Positions 53,998 through 64,000 of a DNA stretch of 64,000 bases are shown here, one piece after another (within the stretch, counting starts at the first letter, position 1; every line of letters starts with the position of its first letter). Position numbers and translations under genes: made by a program. The notes under the pieces are model-generated. The model saw only the letters and a list, made by a program, of their open reading frames with translations, was not told the origin of the DNA and did no database searches. The DNA comes from Hyphomicrobium sp. CS1GBMeth3 (GTDB lineage Bacteria > Pseudomonadota > Alphaproteobacteria > Rhizobiales > Hyphomicrobiaceae), in contig NZ_FPHO01000003.1 of assembly GCF_900117455.1 (NCBI RefSeq), positions 1,640,501 through 1,704,500 on the forward strand, given 5' to 3'.

Positions 53998-55854
53998 ATG
54001 ACCGGCAAAGCTGATAGGCGTCGCCCATTGCTTGTGGCGATCGGATTGATCGCTGCGATCGGCGCAGCCTTGGTGGCGCCCGTCATGGTCGGAGCGCGCA
54101 AGGGTGAGCCCATTCCCGGCACCACGGTGCGTGCGGACTCGCGCGAGAGGCTGGCCATCACCGCGCCGATCGCGTTGTTCCAAACCCCCTCTGTTGTCCT
54201 CGAAAAAGGAACCGTCGCGCTGGTCGGTCCCGCGGCGGGCGAGAACCGCATCGGCGCACGGCTCTACGCACTGATGACGGGCGGCACGGCGGATCTCGTT
54301 CTCGATGGCGCCCGGCTGATCGTGGACCGCCGCGGTCAGTCTGCAGCCTCCGAAACCTCTGCTTCGCCGGCGGCGTCCACCACACATGCGGATGCGCCCG
54401 CCTTGTCCGAGGATCTCCGGCCCGTCGCTGCTTCTCTTTCCGCCTTCAAATTCCGCAGCCTCACGATCCTGGACTCGACGCTGGTCTTCGAGACGGCGAG
54501 CGGAGGTCAGGAGACGGTTTCGCTCGTGAACGTCGAGGTCGCTCCTGCCCGCGGGGGCCTTCTGAATATGAAGGGGCAGATCGAGTTTCGCGGCGAGCCG
54601 CTCACCGTCGACCTCACGGTCCCGGATCCGCAGACGGTTGCTCCTGGCACCCCGGCGCAGATTCGTGCCGCGGTAAAGGGCGAGCACGTCGCGCTGGCAT
54701 TCAATGGCCGCCTCACCTCGGGAGACGTGGCACAGCTCACGGCCGACGGCGCCGAGCTGTCGATCACGGATTTACGCTCGGTTGCGGACTGGGTCGGCCT
54801 GTCGTGGCCTAGCGGGCCGGGCCTCGGCGCCTTCAGCGCACGCGGTCGCCTGACCCTGGATGAACGCTCGGCGTCGTTCGAGCACGCCGAGTTCACGCTG
54901 GACGGCAATGCCGCAACGGGCGCCTTGATGATGAAGCTCGGCGCCGAGCGACCGTCCGTCGAGGGCACGCTGGCATTTTCGGCGTTCGACGTCGCGCCCT
55001 ACGCCACGCCCTCACGCCCGTACGCCCTGGCATTGGCGTCCGACTGGGTCTCGAGCCTGCGTGTTCCTGGTCTCGTCTCGCCTTCTTTCCTGCGCGATCT
55101 CGATGCTGATATCCGCCTCTCGGCCGCGTCCGTGACCAGCGGCTCGGATCGCCTGGGGCGCGGCGCCGCGAGCATCTCGGTGCGCAATGGCAAGCTCTAC
55201 GGCGAGATCGTTGAGCTGGAGCTCGAGCAGGGCGGACGCGGAGAAGGCCAGTTCACGATAGATTCCACGGGGGCCGAACCGCTTTACACGCTGCGTACCG
55301 AGCTCAATGACATCGATCTGGCAACCGTCGCCGCGCCGCGGCTCGGGCCGGCTGCCCTGGACGGCTTGGGCGACATCCGCCTCGACGTCCGCGCCTCAGG
55401 CTCGAGCGAAGCCGACATCGCGAAATCGCTGGCCGGAACCATTGCACTCGACATGAGCGAGGGCGGCCGGGTCGGGCTTAATCTCGAGGCGCTTCCGGCT
55501 GCAGCCGCTGCCGCACCGGCGCCCCCGACCGACGGCTGGCGCGCCGTCGGTGCCGCCACCACGACCGTGAGCACGCTGACGGCGCGGTTCACGGCTGCCA
55601 ACGGCGCCCTCACCACCGACAAAGTGGAGGCGACTGTCGACGAGCGCGTGGTCACCGCCACGGGAAGCGTCGATATCGACAAGGGCGCCGTCGATCTCGT
55701 ACTCTCGATCACGCCGGCGCCAGCCGCCGCTGGGGCATCCAACAAGGCCCTGGGAGCGTTTAAGATCGAGGGGCCTTGGTCCGCGCCCACGATCAGCCCG
55801 GCCGTGCCTGGCAAAGCCGCCGACGCCACGCCCACCAGCAAGGATCCCGGCTAA
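53998..55854 (+). CDS. AsmA-like protein
   Basis: This protein of about 618 residues has one N-terminal membrane anchor (about 10-30, IGLIAAIGAALVAPVMVG) and a long periplasmic region of repeating beta strands. Typical AsmA features are the early RLAITAPIALFQTPSVVLE segment and the C-terminal DIRLDVRASGSSEADIAKSL and GTIALDMSEGGRVGLNLEAL block. AsmA-family proteins are thought to move lipids between inner and outer membranes. A GTG six codons upstream (53980) is an alternative start. It stands 78 bases before the MoeB-like gene. Confidence 0.78.
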   Translation: MTGKADRRRPLLVAIGLIAAIGAALVAPVMVGARKGEPIPGTTVRADSRERLAITAPIALFQTPSVVLEKGTVALVGPAAGENRIGARLYALMTGGTADLVLDGARLIVDRRGQSAASETSASPAASTTHADAPALSEDLRPVAASLSAFKFRSLTILDSTLVFETASGGQETVSLVNVEVAPARGGLLNMKGQIEFRGEPLTVDLTVPDPQTVAPGTPAQIRAAVKGEHVALAFNGRLTSGDVAQLTADGAELSITDLRSVADWVGLSWPSGPGLGAFSARGRLTLDERSASFEHAEFTLDGNAATGALMMKLGAERPSVEGTLAFSAFDVAPYATPSRPYALALASDWVSSLRVPGLVSPSFLRDLDADIRLSAASVTSGSDRLGRGAASISVRNGKLYGEIVELELEQGGRGEGQFTIDSTGAEPLYTLRTELNDIDLATVAAPRLGPAALDGLGDIRLDVRASGSSEADIAKSLAGTIALDMSEGGRVGLNLEALPAAAAAAPAPPTDGWRAVGAATTTVSTLTARFTAANGALTTDKVEATVDERVVTATGSVDIDKGAVDLVLSITPAPAAAGASNKALGAFKIEGPWSAPTISPAVPGKAADATPTSKDPG

Positions 55855-55932
55855 CGGCATCGGGGCGCCCGGCAACAAGCCGGTCACGGAGACGCCGCGA
55901 GCCGCAGGCGTCCGTTCACGAAAGCGAAAGCG

Positions 55933-56766
55933 ATGGCACTCACGCCGGAGGAAATTCAGCGCTACAAGCGCCACCTCGTGCTGCATGATATCGGCGGCCA
56001 AGGGCAGGCGAAGCTCAAGGCTGCGCGCGTTCTTGTCGTCGGCGCGGGCGGTCTCGGCAGCCCCGTGCTGCTCTACCTTGCCGCGGCAGGCGTCGGCACC
56101 ATCGGTGTCATCGACGATGACGAGGTCTCTCTCGACAATCTGCAACGGCAAATCGTGCACGCGACGGACACGGTCGGCGTGCCGAAGGTCGAGAGCGCAC
56201 AACGAACCCTTGCCCGCCTCAACCCGCACGTCGTGGTCGAGCCGCTCAATATCCGCCTTGATGCGGAAAACGCCGCAGACATCATCGGCCGCTTCGACGT
56301 AGTGGCCGATGGATCCGACAACTTCGCCACGCGATACCTCGTCTCCGACGCCTGCTATTTCGCCCGCCGCCCGCTGGTCCACGCCGCGGTCGGCCCGTTC
56401 GACGGCTATCTGACGACGCTGAAGCCGTACGCAACGGCCGGCGACAGCATGCCGTACCCGAGCTATCGCTGCATTTTTCCCGAGGCGCCACCTCCGGGGA
56501 CGGTGCCCAACTGCTCGGAGGTTGGCGTCCTGGGCTCGGTGGTCGGCGTGCTTGGCACGCTGCAGGCAACGGAGGTCATCAAGGAGATCACAGGCGTCGG
56601 CGAGACCTTGGCCGGACGGCTGCTGCTCTACGATGCCAAAGAACCCCGCTTCGAGACCGTGCGTGTCGCCTGGGATCCCGACAACCCGTTGACAGGACGC
56701 ACCCCGACGATCCGGGATCTGTCGGGACACGCGGCAGCCAATAGTGTTCCTGCCGGAACTGAATGA
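55933..56766 (+). CDS. MoeB/ThiF/HesA-family adenylyltransferase
   Basis: This 277-residue E1-like enzyme activates the C terminus of a sulfur-carrier protein (MoaD or ThiS) by adenylation. It has MALTPEEIQRYKRHLVLHDI, the ATP loop VVGAGGLGSPVLLYLAAAGV, IDDDEVSLDNLQRQIVHATD, and the DGSDNFATRYLVSDACY core. Single cysteines occur in SYRCIFPE and TVPNCSEVG. The first of the two zinc-binding CxxC pairs of E. coli MoeB is reduced here (SYRC instead of CYRC) and the second is not evident, so it may lack structural zinc, as in some HesA/ThiF forms. The choice between moeB and thiF cannot be made from sequence alone. Confidence 0.85.
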   Translation: MALTPEEIQRYKRHLVLHDIGGQGQAKLKAARVLVVGAGGLGSPVLLYLAAAGVGTIGVIDDDEVSLDNLQRQIVHATDTVGVPKVESAQRTLARLNPHVVVEPLNIRLDAENAADIIGRFDVVADGSDNFATRYLVSDACYFARRPLVHAAVGPFDGYLTTLKPYATAGDSMPYPSYRCIFPEAPPPGTVPNCSEVGVLGSVVGVLGTLQATEVIKEITGVGETLAGRLLLYDAKEPRFETVRVAWDPDNPLTGRTPTIRDLSGHAAANSVPAGTE

Positions 56767-56823
56767 GGCCGCCTTCCGGGACATGTTGCTTCGGCCTCCG
56801 AGACCAGCGATAAGCCTTTCCCG

Positions 56824-58017
56824 ATGACCTTCCTGGCCGATCTCCTCCTGAGCCTCTACTTTTTTGCGCGTGGCCTCGTGGATGCGCTGCTTGGCCGCCG
56901 CCGTCGGCGCTATGTCAACGCGATTGCGATCAGGGCCCCGCGCGACGTGGTCTGGAGCGCCGCCTCCGCCAGCTCGATCACCTTTGAAGGTCTCGTCCCC
57001 ATCGAGATCAGGACGGCGCTACGCCCCGGCTCGACCGAGATTTACGAGGGTACCGTTCGCGTTGGTGATACCGAATTTCCGATGGCCTTCCGGGAGGTCG
57101 AAAGCAGGCCGCCCGTGGGCCAGGTTATCGAGGTGCTGCGGGAAGGCAGCGCGCCCAACATCGCGCCCGGCACCGATTATTTCGTCGTCTGCACGCTCGA
57201 GGAAGACGGCGACGGCACGGTGATGACCACCGCGCACGAGCTGACCCACGAAACGTTCGCCAGCCGTTTTCTCATTCCGCTCGGAGCCCGCCAGAATAGC
57301 CGCCGGCTGCGCGACTACTGCGAAGCCAAGGTCGGCGCGCCACCGCCTGCAAGGAACCGGCTAGGCGCCGCACTCGTCACAGGAGCGCTGACTTACGCGA
57401 GCTTCGGCTACCTGTTCGACTGGATCTTCGCCGCGATCCTATTGCTCTTGCTGATCGTGCACGAGGCGGGCCACGCGCTCGCCATGCGCTGGGTCGGGCT
57501 TCCTGTGCAGGGGATCTACTTCATCCCGTTCCTCGGGGGCGTCGCGGTCGCCGCCGCCCCGCACCGGAGCGAAGGCGAACGCGGCTTCGTTGCCTTGATG
57601 GGCCCCGGCCTGAGCCTGCTTTCCACCGGCGCGTTCCTCGTCACGGCCTATGCCACAGGTGAGCAGCTCTTTCTGCATCTGGCGTTTGCGAGCGCGGTGC
57701 TGAACGGTCTGAACCTCGCGCCCGTGCTGCCGCTCGACGGCGGCCACGTACTCGATTCAGCGCTCTCCGCCTCGGATCCCGAGTTCGTCGCCATCATCAA
57801 CATGTTGGCGCTGATGATAGGGATCGGCGCCTCGGTCTACCTCGGATGGTATGTCCTCACCGTCCTCTTGCTGCTGACGGCGCCGGTACTGGTCCACTCC
57901 GGCAAAGCGAAGCGACGCGCGGAGTTGATCACGCCAGCAGGACGCAACTGGCTGGTCGCAGGCTACTTGGCGACAATCGCCTTCTACGTCGCCGTCATCG
58001 CTCACTACATGGCATAG
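56824..58017 (+). CDS. Membrane M50 (site-2) protease with N-terminal START-like domain
   Basis: This 397-residue protein has an N-terminal soluble SRPBCC-like domain (about 30-165; RAPRDVVWSAASASSITFEG) and an M50 protease domain. The latter contains the zinc motif LLIVHEAGHALAMRWVG (HExxH near residue 214) and the second motif NLAPVLPLDGGHVLDSAL with the third zinc ligand Asp. About five membrane helices are seen. Such proteases cleave membrane-bound anti-sigma factors or other small membrane proteins. The fusion with an SRPBCC-like domain is less common. Confidence 0.8.
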   Translation: MTFLADLLLSLYFFARGLVDALLGRRRRRYVNAIAIRAPRDVVWSAASASSITFEGLVPIEIRTALRPGSTEIYEGTVRVGDTEFPMAFREVESRPPVGQVIEVLREGSAPNIAPGTDYFVVCTLEEDGDGTVMTTAHELTHETFASRFLIPLGARQNSRRLRDYCEAKVGAPPPARNRLGAALVTGALTYASFGYLFDWIFAAILLLLLIVHEAGHALAMRWVGLPVQGIYFIPFLGGVAVAAAPHRSEGERGFVALMGPGLSLLSTGAFLVTAYATGEQLFLHLAFASAVLNGLNLAPVLPLDGGHVLDSALSASDPEFVAIINMLALMIGIGASVYLGWYVLTVLLLLTAPVLVHSGKAKRRAELITPAGRNWLVAGYLATIAFYVAVIAHYMA

Positions 58018-58021
58018 AAAA

Positions 58022-58054
58022 GCCCATGGCCGGCGCGACAGCCGGGCCATGGGC
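58022..58054 (-). terminator. Intrinsic terminator of gyrB, possibly bidirectional
   Basis: A perfect 10-bp stem GCCCATGGCC (58022-58031) / GGCCATGGGC (58045-58054) sits between the convergent M50 and gyrB genes. On the minus strand it is followed by TTTTCTATG, giving a T tract. Confidence 0.8.
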
Positions 58055-58084
58055 GGAAGCAGTCAGATCGTATCGACGTCAGGT

Positions 58085-60613
<2,529 letters not shown>

Positions 60614-60692
60614 TCACTCAGTACTTATTTTGTATTAAAAATCAGCGATTTGGCGGGGTGCGTCGGCAAGTCCGAACGAGGTCTGAAAAAGC

Positions 60693-61892
60693 TCAGTCCG
60701 AACGCACCACGGAGCCACCTGCGACTTGCCAGAATTGGGCCCGTCCGACGAGGCTGGAAAACGACTGTCGGTCGGTACCCGTCATCCACGCCTGCGTTCC
60801 GAGGCGTACGAGTTCGTCGAACAGCGCCGCGCGTCGGTCCGCATCGAGATGCGCCGTCACCTCGTCGAGTAGCATAAGCGGCGCCAGGCCGTCGCGTCGG
60901 GCCGCGACCAGCTCAGCGTGCGCCAGGAGAAGGCCCATGAGCAGCGCCTTCTGCTCGCCGGTGGAGGCGTGGCGCGCAGCCGTTGCCTTGGGCCCGTGCA
61001 TCACGGCGAGGTCGCTACGGTGCGGCCCGTCGAGCGCGCGGCCCGCGGCGCGGTCGCGTTCGCGCACGCCGCCCAGGAGCCGTGCATAGCCGTCCTCGAC
61101 GTCGACGGCCGCGCGCGAGGCGAGATCATTGTCGATGGCGCCCTCGAGGCGCACCTCGCTCCAGGGAAACGGGCTCTCGGGATCGCGGGCCCAGCGTGCC
61201 TCGATGACGGAGCGCAGCGCCGCGACGGCCTCGGCGCGCGCCGCGGCCACGGCCACGCCCATCTCCGCCATGACCACTTCGAGCCCGTCGAGCTGCGCAC
61301 CACGCGTCACGCCGTCCGAAAGCAGGCGGTTGCGCTGCGCCATCGCGCGCTCGAAGCGGCCCGCCCGCGTACGGTGCCCGGAATCGAAGCACACGATGAG
61401 CCGGTCGAGAAAGCGCCGCCGCTCGGACGCGGGGCCCGTGAAGAGGCCGTCGGTGGCGGGCGTCACCCAGACCATTTCTACGTAGTCGCCAAGGGTGCCC
61501 GAACCGGACTTCGCGTCCCCGTCGATACGCACGAGGCGGCCAGAGGCGCGCTCCCCGCCGCGATCGGAGGCAGCCTGCCCGGTGCCGATGGTCACGGGGC
61601 CGAAGGCCGTATGCACCCGCGCCGAGACCGACCAGGCGCCATCGCTGCCGGTATGCGCGAGGTCAGGGAGTGGCGCTTGGCGCAGCCCCTGCCCAGGCGC
61701 CAGCAGCGAGACGGCTTCGAGCACGTTGGTCTTGCCGGAGCCGTTGGCGCCGGTGAGCACGACGGGATCGGCTGAAAGCTCGAGCGCCAGCGATGGATAG
61801 CTGCGGAAGTTCGCAAGCGTCAGTCGCTCGACCCAGAGCCGGGGCGAGGTCTGTGGCGTGGGGCGCGTGTCCTGGTCGATGGCCGAGGCCAA
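60693..61892 (-). CDS. recF: DNA replication and repair protein RecF
   Basis: This 399-residue SMC-like ATPase helps load RecA at gaps. It shows the Walker A loop VVLTGANGSGKTNVLEAVSL, the RecF signature HRSDLAVMHGPKATAARHAS, and Walker B PLMLLDEVTAHLDADRRAAL. It is flanked by gyrB (170-base gap) and dnaN (222-base gap holding a palindromic element). Confidence 0.95.
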   Translation of the reverse strand: MASAIDQDTRPTPQTSPRLWVERLTLANFRSYPSLALELSADPVVLTGANGSGKTNVLEAVSLLAPGQGLRQAPLPDLAHTGSDGAWSVSARVHTAFGPVTIGTGQAASDRGGERASGRLVRIDGDAKSGSGTLGDYVEMVWVTPATDGLFTGPASERRRFLDRLIVCFDSGHRTRAGRFERAMAQRNRLLSDGVTRGAQLDGLEVVMAEMGVAVAAARAEAVAALRSVIEARWARDPESPFPWSEVRLEGAIDNDLASRAAVDVEDGYARLLGGVRERDRAAGRALDGPHRSDLAVMHGPKATAARHASTGEQKALLMGLLLAHAELVAARRDGLAPLMLLDEVTAHLDADRRAALFDELVRLGTQAWMTGTDRQSFSSLVGRAQFWQVAGGSVVRSD

Positions 61893-61931
61893 ATGCCGTG
61901 CCTCTTTGTTTCGGGTGGTACACGTGGCGCC

Positions 61932-62085
61932 CCCTCATCCGGGCAGCGCCCTGCGCGGTCTCTCCCGCAAGGGAGAGGTGGAAGGTGCGGCCCGGTCTGG
62001 CCATACCTCTCGCGTTCGGGAGAGGTCGGAAGCGATCGGTCATGGCGGAGCCATGCTTCGCATTGACTTCGCTTCCGGATGAGGG
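61932..62085. repeat. Palindromic intergenic element
   Basis: This 154-base element lies between dnaN and recF. It is bounded by a perfect inverted repeat, CCCTCATCCGG (61932-61942) and CCGGATGAGGG (62075-62085). Inside are CTCTCCC-GCAA-GGGAGAG (61960-61977) and CATGGC-GGA-GCCATG (about 62041-62055). It looks like a member of the palindromic repeat families seen in Rhizobiales intergenic DNA (CCCTCATCCG...TCTCCCGCAAGGGAGAGG type); copy number cannot be seen here. Confidence 0.75.
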
Positions 62086-62113
62086 AACGCGAGACGCTGC
62101 CGGCGCCTGCCGC

Positions 62114-63232
62114 CTAGACGCGCATTGGCATCAGCACGTAAAGCGCGTTGTCGTCCTCGGCGCTGCGGATCATCGTTGGCGACCCGGGGTCGGCAAGAAG
62201 GAACCGCGCCTCGTCCCCTTCGAGCTGGCCGGCGATATCGAGCAGATATTTCGCGTTGAAGCCGATTTCGAGCGGCGTCGACGAATAGTTGACGCCAATC
62301 TCTTCTGTCGCGCTGCCGCCTTCCGGGTTGTTGACCGAGAGCACGAGCTTGTCGCTGGCGAGGTTGAGCTTCACCGCGCGGCCGCGCTCGCTGGCAATCG
62401 TGGAGACGCGATCGACGGCGCTCATGAAGTCGGCGTTGGCAACGCGCAGCTCCTTGTCGTTCCCCTGCGGTATGACGCGGCCGTAGTCGGGGAAAGTGCC
62501 GTCGATGAGCTTCGACGTCAGCGTCACCGAGCCGATCTCGAAGCGCACCTTCGAAGTAGAGACAGCAACCGTGACGGTCTCGGCGCTCTCTTCGATCAGG
62601 CGTTGCAACTCGTGCACCGTCTTGCGCGGGATGATGACACCCGGCATCGATTCCGCGCTCGGCGGACGCGGCAGCTCGGCCTGCGCCAGCCGGTGACCGT
62701 CGGTGGCGACAGCGCGCAGCACCGGTGCCTTTCCGGTCTCGGCAATGTGCAGATAGATGCCGTTGAGGTAGTAGCGTGTCTCCTCGGTCGAGATCGCAAA
62801 GCGCGTCTTGTCGATGAGCCGCTTGAGATCCTTGGCGGCGATCTCGAACGAGGTGCCGAGATCGCCGGCATTGAGATCCGGAAAATCTTCGGGCCCGAGT
62901 GTCTGCAGCGCGAAGCGGGCCTGCCCGGCGGCGAGCGTCAGGCGCTCCTTCTCGGCGTCGCGGCGGATATCGATCTGGCTGCCTTCCGGGAGCTTGCGAA
63001 CGATGTCGTGCAGAATGTGGGCCGGCACGGTGACGGCGCCAGGCGCCCCAACCTCGGCCCGCACCTCCTCGATGACCTCGCGCTCAAGGTCCGTAGCCTT
63101 GAGCTCGAGCGCCTGTCCGGACGCCCTGAGCAGCACGTTGGAGAGAATCGGAATGGTCGTGCGGCGTTCGACGACGCTTGCCACATGTCCGAGCGCCCTC
63201 AGAAGTTCACCGCGTTCGATCACAAGCCTCAT
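62114..63232 (-). CDS. dnaN: DNA polymerase III beta subunit (sliding clamp)
   Basis: This 372-residue ring clamp has three repeated domains. Typical segments are RLVIERGELLRALGHVASVV at the start, ERRTTIPILSNVLLRASGQA, and the C-terminal LLDIAGQLEGDEARFLLADP with MLPMRV-type ending (YVLMPMRV). Its order and orientation between dnaA and recF are canonical. Confidence 0.96.
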   Translation of the reverse strand: MRLVIERGELLRALGHVASVVERRTTIPILSNVLLRASGQALELKATDLEREVIEEVRAEVGAPGAVTVPAHILHDIVRKLPEGSQIDIRRDAEKERLTLAAGQARFALQTLGPEDFPDLNAGDLGTSFEIAAKDLKRLIDKTRFAISTEETRYYLNGIYLHIAETGKAPVLRAVATDGHRLAQAELPRPPSAESMPGVIIPRKTVHELQRLIEESAETVTVAVSTSKVRFEIGSVTLTSKLIDGTFPDYGRVIPQGNDKELRVANADFMSAVDRVSTIASERGRAVKLNLASDKLVLSVNNPEGGSATEEIGVNYSSTPLEIGFNAKYLLDIAGQLEGDEARFLLADPGSPTMIRSAEDDNALYVLMPMRV

Positions 63233-63580
63233 CTGTAGCCTCGAAGTTGACGATCCCGCCTCTGGGCGGGGTCAAAGGTGGGAGAAGTGTAGCCCGTCGG
63301 TCCTCCGCTCAGCAGAGGGGTGCAGAAACTCAGCCTTCTTCATGGATGAAAGCAATGGCGTGCGAGCACAACTTGCCCCGATCACGCCTTGGATTTCAAG
63401 GGGGCGCAGGCCCTTCTAAGGGGTTTGCGCCCCAAAGCCGTGCTTTTTCTGTCCTGGCCCGATGAGACTTCGGGAGCGGTATCCGAAGACGCCGCTCCCG
63501 CCCCGCTCGAACGTGGCGCCGATCTCCCTCGAAACGCCACGCTCCTTGCTCAAACTCTGTGGCTTATCAGCCTGTTGGAA
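63233..63580. other. dnaA-dnaN intergenic region
   Basis: These 348 bases contain a hairpin-forming segment, GGGGCGCA (63401-63408) with TGCGCCCC (63426-63433) and an inner CCCTT/AAGGG. No exact DnaA box (TTATCCACA) was found by eye, so this is not proposed as the origin. dnaN probably has its own promoter here. Confidence 0.4.
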
Positions 63581-64000
63581 TTAGTGGCTAATAAGCTTCT
63601 TCAGCTCGTCGATCTCGTCGCGCAGGCTGGCATCATCGGCGATCACGCCCTCAATCTTGCGGATGGCGTGCAGAACCGTGGTGTGATCGCGATTTCCGAA
63701 GCGGCGCCCGATCTCGGGCAGCGACCGGTGCGTGAGCTGCTTGGCGAGATACATGCCGATCTGGCGCGGCCACACCACCGAGCGATGACGGCGCTGCGAC
63801 AGCAGATCTCCCTTCGAGACGCCGAAATGGCGCGAGATGATGCGCAGGATGTCCTCGATCTTGATCCGGCGCGGCTCGACACCCTGGTAGAGGTCACGCA
63901 CCACCGTCTCGGCGATGTCCGGCGTGATCGGCGCCCGCATATGCTGCCACGTGAGGTAGAGGCGGTTGATCGCGCCTTCGAGCTCGCGCCCGCTTTCGGT
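63581..64000 (-). CDS. dnaA: Chromosomal replication initiator DnaA (C-terminal part; gene continues beyond the window)
   Basis: The minus-strand frame is open to the window edge and encodes the last 139 residues. They include the ESGRELEGAINRLYL segment of the AAA+ domain and the complete domain IV, which binds DnaA boxes: the RRSVVWPRQIGMYLAKQL-like helix-turn-helix (here RHRSVVWPRQIGMYLAKQLT) and the signature GRRFGNRDHTTVLHAIRKIE. This is the 3' end of the gene; the start lies to the right. Confidence 0.97.
   Translation of the reverse strand, partial: TESGRELEGAINRLYLTWQHMRAPITPDIAETVVRDLYQGVEPRRIKIEDILRIISRHFGVSKGDLLSQRRHRSVVWPRQIGMYLAKQLTHRSLPEIGRRFGNRDHTTVLHAIRKIEGVIADDASLRDEIDELKKLISH

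Noticed and set aside
63233..63580. Chromosome origin between dnaA and dnaN
   Set aside because: No exact or clustered DnaA boxes and no A/T-rich unwinding region were found by eye.

Overview
The window looks like chromosomal DNA from an alphaproteobacterium of the order Hyphomicrobiales, probably a methylotroph of the Hyphomicrobium type. The evidence is the dnaA-dnaN-recF-gyrB cluster at the right end, an HWE-family histidine kinase, a DUF1236 protein, a lanthanide-type methanol dehydrogenase (XoxF), and a second PQQ alcohol dehydrogenase with XoxJ/XoxG-like partners. Assignment to a genus is inference. No rRNA, tRNA or CRISPR array was seen.

Layout. Bases 1-10000 are an accessory, partly decayed region: a penicillin-binding-protein remnant, a methanethiol S-methyltransferase-like enzyme, small membrane and secreted proteins, an HWE kinase, a VOC protein, an acetyl-CoA hydrolase/transferase followed by a tri-haem cytochrome c, and two pseudogenes. 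Bases 10000-17850 form a divergent respiratory module. On the minus strand lie a PQQ alcohol dehydrogenase, a XoxJ-like binding protein and a XoxG-like cytochrome c. On the plus strand lie a CtaG-CoxB-cytochrome c fusion, a CoxA-CoxC fusion and a small membrane protein. Electrons from alcohol oxidation could pass through the cytochrome to this caa3-type oxidase. Bases 18000-23700 hold a flavoprotein and many small secreted or stress-type proteins, with strong hairpin terminators. Bases 24200-28110 hold xoxF, a small secreted protein and a divergent OxyR-like LysR regulator.

The most interesting locus is 28719-36188, a tight four-gene operon: SbnA-like and SbnB-like enzymes (which make L-2,3-diaminopropionate, Dap, in other systems), an arginine:glycine-type amidinotransferase with its catalytic Asp/His/Cys, and a 1429-residue membrane-bound single-module NRPS with the poly-lysine-synthetase (Pls) type of C-terminal region. 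The operon predicts a Dap homopolymer or a guanidinylated Dap oligomer. No condensation or thioesterase domain and no exporter are present. An HdeA-like periplasmic protein and a KefB/C-type antiporter follow.

Bases 38700-53650 are concerned with metal handling: a PepSY membrane protein pair, exbB-exbD-tonB with a decayed apbE, and a heavy-metal RND efflux set with two His-rich periplasmic proteins. An FAD/GcvT-type demethylating dehydrogenase and a small-molecule kinase are inserted between these (41101-44450). Bases 54000-64000 are core genome: an AsmA-like protein, a MoeB/ThiF-like enzyme, an M50 protease, then gyrB, recF, dnaN and the 3' part of dnaA, all on the minus strand.
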